The notes beneath the pieces were generated by a model. It was not told the origin of the DNA. It did no database searches and worked only from the letters and a program-made list of their open reading frames with translations. Below, one piece after another: positions 15,722-24,355 of a stretch of 34,473 nucleotides of DNA; the first letter of the stretch is position 1; the number at the start of each line of letters is the position of its first letter. Where the stretch lies: assembly GCF_902499135.1 (NCBI RefSeq), contig NZ_CABVPR010000065.1, positions 1 to 34,473 of the forward strand. The letters are read 5' to 3'. The position numbers were made by a program, and so were the translations under genes. This stretch comes from Burkholderia dolosa. Lineage in GTDB: Bacteria > Pseudomonadota > Gammaproteobacteria > Burkholderiales > Burkholderiaceae.

Positions 15722-16573
15722 TCACGGCGACGCCGCCCCGTACTCGCGCGGCCGCAATACGACGATGCCGGGTGTGTGCTTCACGTATTCGAGAAACGGC
15801 GAGTCGACGACCTTCATGTTTGCCTTCTTCGATGACGCATTGCGCAGCATCGGGCCGTCCGGCGTGTCGATGAAAAAGCCGACGTGCGTGACGTCGAGCC
15901 CGTCCGCTTTCGCATAGATGCCGATGAAATCGCCGGTGCGCAGCCGGCTGACGACGTAGTCGTCGACGAACTCGCTCGGGATATGGACGACTTCACGTGA
16001 CACGACGGGCAGCCCGGACAGGAACGCGCTGCCGTCGGCCTTCCTGTTGAGGAGCTTCGTGGCGGATAGGGCGCGAGCGCTGATCGTCGCGGTAATGTCG
16101 TCGGCCAATACCGGTGAACGCGCGGCCCAGTCGGTGAAGAAATGACGACGGTTCCAGAAACTGACGTCGCCGTCGACGTAGCGCGTCCGGACGAGCCGTG
16201 TCGCGTAGTCGGCTCGTGTCGCTGCCGATCGCGCGGCTTCGACGTAGTCGAGATAGGTGAAGCAGTCGAGTCCGCTGAAGTCGATCACGAGCCGCTCCGG
16301 CGTGGCCGCCGAGCCTTCCAGCACGCCGTCTCGATACGGTACGTCGAGGAACGCCCGCGACAGCACGTCGATCAGCCCGCCCGTGTCGTTGCCCGGATAG
16401 GTCGCGCGAATCGCCAGCAGCGTATCGAGCATCGCCGAAGTCGCGTCGCTCATGTCGGCCAACGCGGCGTGCTGCTGCTCGATCGTTTCGTTTGCCGTCG
16501 TCGTGGGTGTGTCGCCGTAGCAGCCGTACAAGGTCAAAGCGGCGACGAGCGGTGCGATCTTCGGGACGGTCAT
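15722..16573 (-). CDS. DUF1460 lipoprotein (NlpC/P60-like amidase fold)
   Basis: 283 residues. Signal peptide with lipobox LYGC, so lipidated at Cys18. The DUF1460 domain has the putative catalytic Cys104 in GLDCFTYLDYVEA and His230 in LDVTHVGFFI, fitting a papain-like Cys-His arrangement. Relatives are regarded as N-acetylmuramoyl-L-alanine amidase-like or peptide-bond-cleaving enzymes of the envelope; the real substrate is unknown. It stands alone on the minus strand with 255 bases of featureless DNA after it. Confidence 0.85.
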   Translation of the reverse strand: MTVPKIAPLVAALTLYGCYGDTPTTTANETIEQQHAALADMSDATSAMLDTLLAIRATYPGNDTGGLIDVLSRAFLDVPYRDGVLEGSAATPERLVIDFSGLDCFTYLDYVEAARSAATRADYATRLVRTRYVDGDVSFWNRRHFFTDWAARSPVLADDITATISARALSATKLLNRKADGSAFLSGLPVVSREVVHIPSEFVDDYVVSRLRTGDFIGIYAKADGLDVTHVGFFIDTPDGPMLRNASSKKANMKVVDSPFLEYVKHTPGIVVLRPREYGAASP

Positions 16574-16867
16574 GGCAATTGCCCTGCGCTAAGGAGTTGG
16601 AAAGCGACGGTTCGCGTCGATGATGGCGGCTGCGACGCGGACCGAATATCAGAAATGGCGCGCGGCGGATGGCTGAATCGGCCGATTCCCCGACGCAGCA
16701 CGATATCGGGCAGACGAGCGCGCCGGAAAAAATCTAAACAAAGTGTGAAATGGGCGTTCGGACACCGTATCCGGCATCCGGAGACCTGGCCGAACGGCCA
16801 GCGGCCCGCCGCCCGTGGAGCATCGGCGTATCATCTTGATTTTCGTCAGCCCGATCCAGGTCCCGCC

Positions 16868-18322
16868 ATGACTTCCGTCGACACGCCCCCCGTCCTCGAC
16901 CACGACAAGCTCGTTACGTTCGTCGAGCGCAAGTGGAACGATGAAATCCTCCATGCGCTGACCGACTACATCGCGATCCCCGCGAAGAGTCCCGCGTTCG
17001 ATCCCGACTGGGCGAAACGCGGCTATCTCGAGCGCGTCGTCACCGACGCCGCGCAATGGGCCGAGCGTCAGCCGGTGAAAGGACTGACGCTCGAGATCGT
17101 GCGCCTGCCCGGCCGCACGCCGGTGATCTTCTTCGAGACGCCCGCCACGCGCTCGGGGAGCACCGACACGATCCTGCTGTACGGCCACCTCGACAAGCAG
17201 CCCGAATTCGACGGCTGGCGCGCGGATCTCGGCCCCTGGACGCCGAAATTCGAGAACGGCAAGCTGTACGGCCGCGGCGGCGCCGACGACGGCTATGCGA
17301 TCTACGCGAGCCTCGCGGCGCTCGGGGCGCTCGACGAGCAAGGCGTCGAGCGGCCGCGCTGCGTCGGCCTGATCGAGACCTGCGAGGAATCGGGCAGCTA
17401 CGACCTGCTGCCGTACGTCGACGCGCTGCGCGATCGGCTGGGTAACGTGTCGCTCGTCGTGTGTCTCGATTCCGGCGCCGGCAACTACGACCAGATGTGG
17501 CTGACCACGTCGCTGCGCGGGCTCGTGTCCGGCGATCTGCAGGTCGAGGTGCTCGAGGAAGGCATTCATTCGGGCGTGTACGGCGGCATCGCGCCGTCGA
17601 GCTTCCGCGTGATGCGTCAGCTGTTCGAGCGCCTCGAAGACGCGAAGAACGGCAACCTGCTGCCGCACGTGTTCCATTGCGAGATTCCCGAAAGCCGGCT
17701 GCGCGAAGCCGACGCGGCCGCGGCGATTCTCGGCGATGCGGTATGGAAGGGGCTGCCGTGGGCATGCGGCGCGGACGGCAAGCCGGTGCTGCCGACCACC
17801 ACCGATCCGCGCGAGGCGCTGCTGAATTCGACGTGGCGTCCGTCGCTGTCCGTGACCGGCGCGGCCGGCTTGCCGGCGCTCGCCGACGCGGGCAACGTGC
17901 TGCGTCCGCGCACCGCGTTCAAGCTGTCGCTGCGCCTGCCGCCGCTCGTCGATGCCGCACAGGCCGTGCAGCAGCTGAAGGAACTGCTCGAAGTCGATCC
18001 GCCGTACAACGCGAAGGTCACGTTCAAGCCGGATGCGGGCGCCGCCACCGGCTGGAGCGCGCCCGATCTCGCGCCTTGGCTCGCGTCGTCGCTCGACGCG
18101 GCTTCGCGCCGTCACTTCGGCGCGGACTGCGCGTACATGGGGCTCGGCGGCACGATCCCGCTGATGAACGTGCTGCAGGAGGGCTTCCCGTCCGCGCAGT
18201 TCATGGTGTGTGGCGTGCTCGGGCCGAAGTCGAACGCGCACGGCCCGAACGAGTTCCTGCACGTGCCGTACGCGAAGAAGCTCACCGCGGCGGTCGCGGA
18301 CGTGATCGCGTCCGCACGCTGA
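16868..18322 (+). CDS. M20 family metallopeptidase (dipeptidase-like)
   Basis: 484 residues. Metal ligands are in order: His in LLYGHLDKQPEF, Asp in GRGGADDGYA, Glu pair in LIETCEESGS, Asp in VVCLDSGAG, and the C-terminal His of NAHGPNEF. The lid domain (about 220-380) is inserted as in CNDP/PepV dipeptidases. It is cytoplasmic and expected to cleave short peptides or N-acyl amino acids with two Zn ions. It is the first gene of a three-gene plus-strand run with the Ldh-type oxidoreductase 42 bp behind it. Confidence 0.92.
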   Translation: MTSVDTPPVLDHDKLVTFVERKWNDEILHALTDYIAIPAKSPAFDPDWAKRGYLERVVTDAAQWAERQPVKGLTLEIVRLPGRTPVIFFETPATRSGSTDTILLYGHLDKQPEFDGWRADLGPWTPKFENGKLYGRGGADDGYAIYASLAALGALDEQGVERPRCVGLIETCEESGSYDLLPYVDALRDRLGNVSLVVCLDSGAGNYDQMWLTTSLRGLVSGDLQVEVLEEGIHSGVYGGIAPSSFRVMRQLFERLEDAKNGNLLPHVFHCEIPESRLREADAAAAILGDAVWKGLPWACGADGKPVLPTTTDPREALLNSTWRPSLSVTGAAGLPALADAGNVLRPRTAFKLSLRLPPLVDAAQAVQQLKELLEVDPPYNAKVTFKPDAGAATGWSAPDLAPWLASSLDAASRRHFGADCAYMGLGGTIPLMNVLQEGFPSAQFMVCGVLGPKSNAHGPNEFLHVPYAKKLTAAVADVIASAR

Positions 18323-18364
18323 GCATTTCCGTCGCTCACCGCGTGACCTGACGGAGCGTTGCCG

Positions 18365-19474
18365 ATGACCGCGCTGTCGACTCCCGATACCGAACCGCTG
18401 CGCATGCGTGCCGAACCGCTGCATGCGTTCGTCGCGTCGCTGTGGGCGCGCGCGGGCAGCAGCGAACGCGACGCGCGGCTCGTCGCCGATCATCTCGTCG
18501 GCGCGAACCTCGCGGGCCACGATTCGCACGGCGTCGGGATGATCCCGAACTACGTCGCGTCGTGGCGCGAAGGGCAGCTGCAGCTGAACGGGCACGCGGA
18601 GATCGTGCGCGACGGCGGCGCGGTGCTGACGATCGACGGCGGCCGCGGCTTCGGCCAGGTCGTCGCGTTCGATGCGATGGTCGAAGGGATCGAGCGTACG
18701 CGGCGCATGGGCATCTGCGCGATCGGGCTGCGCAACGTGCATCACCTCGGCCGCATCGGCCACTGGGCCGAGCAGTGCGCACACGCGGGCCTCGTGTCGT
18801 TCCATTTCGTCAACGTGCCGGGCGACCTGCTGGTGGCGCCGCTGCACGGCACCGACGCCCGGTTCGGCACGAACCCGTTCTGCGCCGCATATCCGCGCGC
18901 GGGCAAGCCGCCGCTGCTGGTCGATTTCGCGACGAGCGCGATCGCGTACGGCAAGACACGCGTCGCTTACAACCAGCGCCGTCGCGTGCCGGCCGGTTCG
19001 CTGATCGATGACCGCGGCCGGCCGACCGACGATCCGGCGGTGATGCACGAGAAGCCGTTCGGGGCGCTGCTGCCGTTCGGCCTGCACAAGGGGTACGCGC
19101 TCGCGGCGATGTGCGAGATCTTCGGCGGTGCGCTCGTCGGCGGACACACGACGTACGGCGACACGCTGCAGAAGACGAGCGCGATCGTCAACGGCATGCT
19201 GTCGGTGCTGATCGATCCGAACGCGTTCGATGCCGCCGACGCGCAGCGCGAGGCCGACGCGTTCGTCGCGTGGGCGAAGGCATCGCCGCAAGCGGGCGAT
19301 GCGCCGGTGCAGATGCCCGGCGAGCCGGAGCAAGCGAGTCGCGTAGCGCGTACTGCCGAAGGCATCCCGGTCGATCGTGCGACATGGCGGCAGATTCGCG
19401 ACAGCGTGGCCGCGATCGGCTTCGACGACGCGGCGCTCGACGCGTGGACGCGGCGCTGCACCGGCGACGCGTAA
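18365..19474 (+). CDS. Ldh family malate/L-lactate-type dehydrogenase
   Basis: 369 residues from the ATG at 18365 (GGAG at 18353-18356; a TTG six bases earlier is less likely). Family hallmarks: LAGHDSHGVGMIPNYV with the conserved His, GICAIGLRNVHHLGRIGHWAE, RFGTNPFCAAYP, LVDFATSAIAYGKTRVA and FGLHKGYALAAMCEI. The family reduces 2-oxoacids or cyclic imines with NAD(P)H; the substrate cannot be told. Likely co-transcribed with the M20 peptidase, which hints at amino-acid or peptide catabolism. Confidence 0.92.
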   Translation: MTALSTPDTEPLRMRAEPLHAFVASLWARAGSSERDARLVADHLVGANLAGHDSHGVGMIPNYVASWREGQLQLNGHAEIVRDGGAVLTIDGGRGFGQVVAFDAMVEGIERTRRMGICAIGLRNVHHLGRIGHWAEQCAHAGLVSFHFVNVPGDLLVAPLHGTDARFGTNPFCAAYPRAGKPPLLVDFATSAIAYGKTRVAYNQRRRVPAGSLIDDRGRPTDDPAVMHEKPFGALLPFGLHKGYALAAMCEIFGGALVGGHTTYGDTLQKTSAIVNGMLSVLIDPNAFDAADAQREADAFVAWAKASPQAGDAPVQMPGEPEQASRVARTAEGIPVDRATWRQIRDSVAAIGFDDAALDAWTRRCTGDA

Positions 19475-19498
19475 GCGCACCACGGACGCGGGCAGCCG

Positions 19499-19882
19499 AT
19501 GAGCTGGCAAGCGGAGAAGGCACACGGCGACGAGATCGCGTATCGGCTCGCGAGCCTCGGCCACGTCGAAGTCACGCGCTTTTTCAGCGGCGCCGCGCTG
19601 CGGCTCGACGGCGTGATGTTCGGCTTCCTCGCGCGCGGTTCGCTGTTCCTGCGCGTCGACGACGTGAACCGGCCCGCGTTCGCCGCGGCGGGGATGAAGC
19701 CGTTTTCCTACACGGGCCGCACGCGCACCGTATCGCTCGAGGGCTACTACGAGACGCCGGCCGACGTGCTCGAAGATGCGGGCGCGTTGTTCGACTGGTG
19801 CCGCGACGCGTATCGTGCGGCGCTGGCGGCAGGGCCGCCGAAACGCGGCACGAAGGGCGGCCGCAAGACGCGCACCGTATAG
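19499..19882 (+). CDS. TfoX/Sxy N-terminal domain protein
   Basis: 127 residues, 24 bp after the oxidoreductase stop. A single TfoX N-terminal domain: VTRFFSGAALRLDGVMFGFL, LFLRVDDVNRPAFAAAGM, PFSYTGRTRTVSLEGYYETP; a basic tail (PPKRGTKGGRKTRT) follows. It lacks the C-terminal domain of competence regulator Sxy, so a role in competence is uncertain. Probably in the same transcript as the two preceding genes. Confidence 0.85.
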   Translation: MSWQAEKAHGDEIAYRLASLGHVEVTRFFSGAALRLDGVMFGFLARGSLFLRVDDVNRPAFAAAGMKPFSYTGRTRTVSLEGYYETPADVLEDAGALFDWCRDAYRAALAAGPPKRGTKGGRKTRTV

Positions 19883-20162
19883 CGCACGCACTGTCGCCGT
19901 CGCCCGGCGTGATGCGATGGCGGTTTCCTTTTCCGCTCATTCGCTCGAGACGGTTCGACGCGGATGTGCCGCACCGCACGGCACCGGGCCGCGCGCTGCG
20001 CTCGAGCGTGCTTCACAACCGGCGCCGTGCCGTTTATGATCGGCGCGGGCCGCGCCCGTGCGTCGCGCCGCCTGCGCCGGCATGCCCGCCGGCCCCCGAG
20101 AACGGCGCATCGAACGCCGCCGGGGCGCTTCCCCCCATCCTCATTTCCGACGGAGACAGCCG

Positions 20163-20741
20163 ATGCTCGTCCTGATTCTCGGTTTAGCGATCTTCCTTGG
20201 TGTGCACTCGATCCGGATCGTCGCCGATGGCTGGCGCTCCGCGCAGATCGAGCGGGTCGGCGAGAAGGGCTGGAAGGCGCGCTATTCGATCGTGGCGATC
20301 GTCGGTTTCGTGCTGATCGTGTGGGGCTACGGCATCGCGCGTGCAAACGCTACGCTGCTGTGGGTGTCGCCGGTCGGCGTGCGCCATCTGACGGGCATGC
20401 TGACCGCGATCGCGTTCGTGCTGATCGCCGCGTCGCACGTGCCGGCGAACCGCATCAAGGCGCTCGTCGGCCATCCGATGGTGGCGGGCGTGATGGTCTG
20501 GTCGATCGCGCATCTGCTCGCGAACGGCACGCTGCATGCGGTCGTGCTGTTCGGCGCGTTCTTCGTATGGTCGCTCGTCGACTTCGTCGTGTCGCGCGCG
20601 CGCGATCGTCGCGACGGCGTCCGCTATCCGGCCGGCAAGCTGTCCGGCGACGTCGTGTCGATCGTCGCGGGGCTCGTCGTGTGGGCGGCGTTCGCGTTCT
20701 TTCTGCACGGCTGGCTGATCGGCGTGCAGCCGCTCGGTTGA
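20163..20741 (+). CDS. NnrU family membrane protein
   Basis: 192 residues from the ATG at 20163 behind GGAGA; an upstream extension of the frame is not protein-like. About five to six hydrophobic segments, starting LVLILGLAIFLGVHSIRIV, with the conserved RHLTGMLTAIAFVLI and GHPMVAGVMVWSIAHLLANG. NnrU proteins accompany nitric-oxide and denitrification genes in some bacteria, but none is nearby, so only the family name is claimed. Convergent with the TauE/SafE gene, 22 bp away. Confidence 0.88.
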   Translation: MLVLILGLAIFLGVHSIRIVADGWRSAQIERVGEKGWKARYSIVAIVGFVLIVWGYGIARANATLLWVSPVGVRHLTGMLTAIAFVLIAASHVPANRIKALVGHPMVAGVMVWSIAHLLANGTLHAVVLFGAFFVWSLVDFVVSRARDRRDGVRYPAGKLSGDVVSIVAGLVVWAAFAFFLHGWLIGVQPLG

Positions 20742-20763
20742 GCGGGCGCCGGCCGAACGCGCG

Positions 20764-21501
20764 TCAGATCGGCTTCACGAACAGGCCGACGGTCAGCGCG
20801 GCGCCGATGCATACGATTGCGATGCGCAGCACGCGCTCGTTGACGCGGTGCAGTGCCCACGCGCCGGCGAGGCCGCCGGCGATCGCGCCGCCGCCGAGCG
20901 CGAGCGCCGCACCCCAATGCAGATGCGGCGACGTCACGAACAGCACGACGGCCGACGCGTTCATCACGCCCGCGAGCGCGTTCTTGGTCGACGTCGCGTG
21001 ACGCGGCGACAGGCCGGCCATCGTCAGCGCGGCCATCATCAGAAATCCGATTCCGCCGCCGAAATAGCCGCCGTAGATCGCGATCAGGAATTGCGAAACG
21101 CCGGCCGCGAACGGACCGATATGTCGGGTTTCCGCGGTCGGCTTCCGGAAGAAGCTGCCCCATGCGAACACGATCGTCGCGAACAGCACGAGCCACGGGA
21201 CGAGCCGCGAGAAGATCGACGACGGGGTTTTCAGCAGCAGCAGCCCGCCGAGCGCACCGCCGACGATGCTGATCGCGAACAGCGCGCGAAACGACAGCTT
21301 GCCGGCGCCGCGCACCATCCGGCGGCTTGCCCAGCCGGTCGTGACCTGCGCGGGAAAGAGCGCGACCGTCGACGTGATGTTCGCCGCGAGCGGCGACATG
21401 CCCGACACGATCAGCGCGGGCAGCGTGATGAACGAGCCGCCGCCTGCGAGGGCGTTCTGGAGGCCGGCCCAGACGCCGGCGACGATGAGGAGAGCGAGCA
21501 C
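20764..21501 (-). CDS. TauE/SafE family sulfite/organosulfonate exporter-like permease
   Basis: 245 residues with a GTG start at 21501. About eight membrane helices in two repeats; each carries the family signature, LQNALAGGGSFITLPALIVS near the start and GGYFGGGIGFLMMAALTMAG in the second half, followed by HATSTKNALAGVMN. Members export sulfite, sulfoacetate or similar anions; the actual cargo is not indicated by neighbours, although a rhodanese is encoded 6 kb away. Confidence 0.9.
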   Translation of the reverse strand: MLALLIVAGVWAGLQNALAGGGSFITLPALIVSGMSPLAANITSTVALFPAQVTTGWASRRMVRGAGKLSFRALFAISIVGGALGGLLLLKTPSSIFSRLVPWLVLFATIVFAWGSFFRKPTAETRHIGPFAAGVSQFLIAIYGGYFGGGIGFLMMAALTMAGLSPRHATSTKNALAGVMNASAVVLFVTSPHLHWGAALALGGGAIAGGLAGAWALHRVNERVLRIAIVCIGAALTVGLFVKPI

Positions 21502-21738
21502 GATCGGTGGTCCCGGAGAGCCGTCGTTGAACCGCTGACGATGGAGCGTGCCGCGGCGATGCGTGATGGTAATTCAGGACTCGCGCATGCGCACGGGTTT
21601 CGCCGGCGGCCGATGCGCGGCGGGCACGATTCGGCAGTCGGGAAGGACTCGCTCGTACCGATTCTTTTGCCGACGCTGACTATTGGCTTGCAGCACGCGA
21701 TTCGGCCGGATCGGAATGGCTTGGCCTGTGTTTCGCAA

Positions 21739-22302
21739 TCAACGCGCGTCCGTATGCGTCGGCACCTCCTCGTCGGTGCGCGGATAGACGATCGTGCCGT
21801 CCGGCTGCGAGACCGCGCCTGCGGTGAGCCGCGCGGGCTCGATGCGGTTGCGGCCCATGATGTGCAGCACCGTTTCGCCGCGCGCGATCAGATAGTCCGA
21901 CACGATGCGCCGGTGACAGCGCCACCACACGGCTTCCGAGCACATGATCGCGCAGCGCTGCTTGCGTCCTTGCGCGATCAGGCGATCGAGACCCGCATGG
22001 AACGCCGGCGACAGCGCATAGTCCGCGTACCGATGAAAGCTGCGATTCGTCCAGAAATCGTTGACGTCGTTCGGCACGTCGTGCGACTTGCCGCGCAGGC
22101 CGCCGAGCTCGGCGATGTGTTCGTACTCGATGCCGGCCGAAGCGAGCGCCTCGGGCAGCGTCGCTTCGTTGAATTGCGGATTCGCGCGCGAGCGCGTCAT
22201 CTTGCGGATGTCGACGAGCAGCGTGACGTCGGCCGCGCCGAGCATCGCGATGAATTCGTCGAGCGTGCGGTCGGAATGGCCGATCGTGTAGAACGGCAGC
22301 AT
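21739..22302 (-). CDS. DUF488 family protein
   Basis: 187 residues. Family motifs: FYTIGHSDRTLDEFIAML at the start, VDIRKMTRSRANPQFN, ELGGLRGKS, and the conserved CSEAVWWRCHRRIVSDYL near 120. Its ATG (22302-22300) overlaps the stop of the DUF2945 gene as TGATG, and AAGGAG lies 8 bases before it, so the two are translationally coupled. The biochemical function is unknown; the CxE..xxxCHR pattern suggests a conserved active site. Confidence 0.9.
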   Translation of the reverse strand: MLPFYTIGHSDRTLDEFIAMLGAADVTLLVDIRKMTRSRANPQFNEATLPEALASAGIEYEHIAELGGLRGKSHDVPNDVNDFWTNRSFHRYADYALSPAFHAGLDRLIAQGRKQRCAIMCSEAVWWRCHRRIVSDYLIARGETVLHIMGRNRIEPARLTAGAVSQPDGTIVYPRTDEEVPTHTDAR

Positions 22303-22529
22303 CACGCGCGCTCCTTGCCGGCAATGCGTTCGAGCACGCTGCCGCGATGGGCGGCGACGTGATCGGTGCGATCGCTCCTGATCTCGTACTGCGGATCGTC
22401 GGGCGACGCGCGGTGCCGATGACCCTTGTAGTCGAAGTCCTGCGTGTGGACCGCGACGATCGTGCCGGTCACGTAACCGGCTTCGGAATTCCAGCGGACG
22501 TGGTCGCCTACGTGAAACTGCGTCGTCAT
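22302..22529 (-). CDS. DUF2945 (hypervirulence-associated TUDOR-like) protein
   Basis: 75 residues from the ATG at 22529 with GAGGA before it. Single small beta-barrel: FHVGDHVRWNSEAGYVTGTI, then YEIRSDRTDHVAAHRGSVLE. The stop overlaps the DUF488 start (TGATG). Members are widespread small proteins of unknown function; the name derives from a fungal virulence protein and does not imply virulence here. Confidence 0.88.
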   Translation of the reverse strand: MTTQFHVGDHVRWNSEAGYVTGTIVAVHTQDFDYKGHRHRASPDDPQYEIRSDRTDHVAAHRGSVLERIAGKERA

Positions 22530-22763
22530 CCGAAGTCCTCCTTGCATCGAAGGGCGCGCGATGCGAGCGGCGCGCGCACCTGTGCGGATTATCGGCCTCC
22601 GTCGCGGACGAAAAAAGCGCGGAGGCGAGCGGCAGCGCAAATTCTCAGCAATCGACGTGCCTGCGCGTCGCCACGCTTGCGTGTGTCCGGCGATACAGGC
22701 GACAAGCGGTCGTCCGCCCGAGCGGCGCTACGGCCGACCGCGTAGCGAACGATCCGCATCGCC

Positions 22764-22816
22764 AAAAACGGCGCGGATGCCGCGCGCCGGCGCATGACCG
22801 GTGCCGCGGCATCCGC
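22764..22816 (-). terminator. Rho-independent terminator after the LprI-like gene
   Basis: Perfect 12-bp arms CGCGGCATCCGC (22805-22816) and GCGGATGCCGCG (22773-22784); on the minus strand a TTTTT run (22764-22768) follows the stem after four bases. It begins 7 nt after the stop of the LprI-like gene. Confidence 0.85.
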
Positions 22817-22822
22817 TCGTGC

Positions 22823-23212
22823 TTACTCGCCGAGCTTCGACGTCACGCAACCCGTGCTCGCGCATTCGCGTTCGCGCTCGCGCAGGAACGACAGCCGCGA
22901 CTGCGTCGCGTCGATCGCGCACTGCAGGTTGACCAGATAGCCGTCGTCACGCTTCTCGCTGCAGCGGTCGTCGCGCTGCTTCATCCATGCGAGCTGACCG
23001 CTCTTCAGCTTCGCCTGCTGGTCGCCGCTCAGCTGCTTGCGCAGGCGGCCGTACTGGTCGTTCAGTTCGCGATCGAGCTGCGAGAACTCGTTGCTGCTGC
23101 AGTACACCTGGTCGAACGCGCTGCGCGGCTTCGCGCAGCCGGCCGCGTGCGCGGCGAACGGAACGGCGAGCGCGGCGAGCGCGCAGCATACGAGCAGACT
23201 CTTCTTCTTCAT
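22823..23212 (-). CDS. LprI/DUF1311-like secreted protein
   Basis: 129 residues from the ATG at 23212 (GAGGAG before it). Signal peptide MKKKSLLVCCALAALAVPFA up to AHA. The LprI N-terminal-type region has FDQVYCSSNEFSQLDRELND, LSGDQQAKLKSGQLAWMKQR and RDDRCS, with paired cysteines likely disulfide-bonded. LprI-type proteins inhibit lysozymes in some bacteria, and this gene lies just behind an amidase gene, so a role in controlling wall hydrolases is reasonable but inferred. Confidence 0.85.
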   Translation of the reverse strand: MKKKSLLVCCALAALAVPFAAHAAGCAKPRSAFDQVYCSSNEFSQLDRELNDQYGRLRKQLSGDQQAKLKSGQLAWMKQRDDRCSEKRDDGYLVNLQCAIDATQSRLSFLRERERECASTGCVTSKLGE

Positions 23213-23262
23213 GGTGGTGCTCCTCACTGGGTGAAAACCGGTCGAGCCGATCGGCGACGCTG

Positions 23263-24018
23263 CTATCGAACCGCCGTGCACGCGTCGATGCCGCCCGCGA
23301 TCGCGGCGGCCAGACGCTGGATCGTTTCGCGGCGCGCGAGTCGCTTTTCTTCATCGGGATTGACGATCACGCCTGCTTCGACGAGCACGGCCGGAATCGG
23401 CGCGGTGCGCAGCACGACGAGATCGTCGAAGCGGTGGATGCCGAGCGACGGATCGATCAGCGGCCGGTTCTCGCCCTTGATCGGCTCCGCGTGATACAGC
23501 GACGGCCGTTCGCCGGCCGCGACCAGCCGCTCGGCGATCGCCTTCGCGCATTGCAGGCTTTGCGCATAGCGCGGATTGCGCTGCGACACGAACACCGCAA
23601 AACCGCGGAATTCGCGCTGCCGGCCGGCGTCGATGAACTGCTGCTGCATCGAATCGTGATGGATCGACACGAACAGGTTCGCGTCGGGCGCCTGCGTCGA
23701 GCGCTGGTTCAGCGCGATCTCGCGGCCGTCGGCCGACGTGCGCAGGACGCGGTCGCCGTTCGCTGCGAGCTTTTCGGCCACCGCGGCGGACAGATCGAGG
23801 TTGTACAGGTATTCGACGCGGCCGCTCGCGCCGGTCGCGCCGGGATGGCTCGGCGTGTGGCCGGTGTCGACGACGATGTAGCGCGAGGAAGCGGGTTCGG
23901 GACGCGCGTTCGCGTCGTCGGCCGCGTGAGCTGCGGGCAACGTGCCGAGCAGTGCCGGGCACGCGAGCGCCGGGACGACGACGAGCGGGCGCAAATTTCG
24001 GAGGATTCGGTTCTTCAT
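23263..24018 (-). CDS. N-acetylmuramoyl-L-alanine amidase (Amidase_3 type)
   Basis: 251 residues from the ATG at 24018 (weak ribosome site; the frame is open to 24084). Signal peptide ending LPAAHA, then the zinc amidase domain: YIVVDTGHTPSHPGATGASG (first His), EYLYNLDLSAA (Glu), LFVSIHHDSM (second His region), and the catalytic VLVEAGVIVNPDEE. It cleaves the amide between MurNAc and the stem peptide in the periplasm. Probably the first gene of an operon with the LprI-like gene 50 bp downstream. Confidence 0.9.
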   Translation of the reverse strand: MKNRILRNLRPLVVVPALACPALLGTLPAAHAADDANARPEPASSRYIVVDTGHTPSHPGATGASGRVEYLYNLDLSAAVAEKLAANGDRVLRTSADGREIALNQRSTQAPDANLFVSIHHDSMQQQFIDAGRQREFRGFAVFVSQRNPRYAQSLQCAKAIAERLVAAGERPSLYHAEPIKGENRPLIDPSLGIHRFDDLVVLRTAPIPAVLVEAGVIVNPDEEKRLARRETIQRLAAAIAGGIDACTAVR

Positions 24019-24355
24019 TGTTGTTGTCGAGCAAGTACGGGCCGCGTCGAGCGGCGCGGCACCGTCGGCCTGCGCTCGATGCACTCGGAATGTCGCGCGA
24101 TTATAGCGGGCCGCAGCGGCGCCGCAATGACGGCGCGGCTGCCGCGTCTTCCGGCACGCGCGCGTGCGATGCGCAACGGCGGCGCACTTTTCCGCAGGCC
24201 GGTTGCATGCCGCGCACCATGCGGCGACTCCCGGTCCATCGTCGACGCCGGTCGAGTCGAGCGCGCATTCGATTGAACTATCCCGAAAACTTTCCTACGA
24301 TCCGGTCATGCGTTCGGGAAAGACCCGAAGCGTTTCAATCTCTTGAGGGAGCCTC
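24019..24355. other. Divergent intergenic region between the amidase gene and nadM
   Basis: 337 bases. The part near nadM carries a sigma-70-like promoter and a 6-bp hairpin in the leader. The part near the amidase gene shows nothing I recognise. Confidence 0.6.
24273..24301 (+). promoter_or_regulatory. Putative promoter of the nadM-nadV operon
   Basis: TTGAAC (24273-24278), 17-nt spacer, TACGAT (24296-24301). The expected start point near 24308 gives a leader of about 48 nt that contains the hairpin TTCGGG-AAAGA-CCCGAA (24313-24329) ahead of the ribosome site. The hairpin could be a repressor site or an RNA structure. Confidence 0.55.

Noticed and set aside
16649-19891. A 1080-codon open frame on the minus strand
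   Set aside because: Antisense shadow of the M20 peptidase, Ldh oxidoreductase and TfoX genes, with Arg-rich low-quality sequence.
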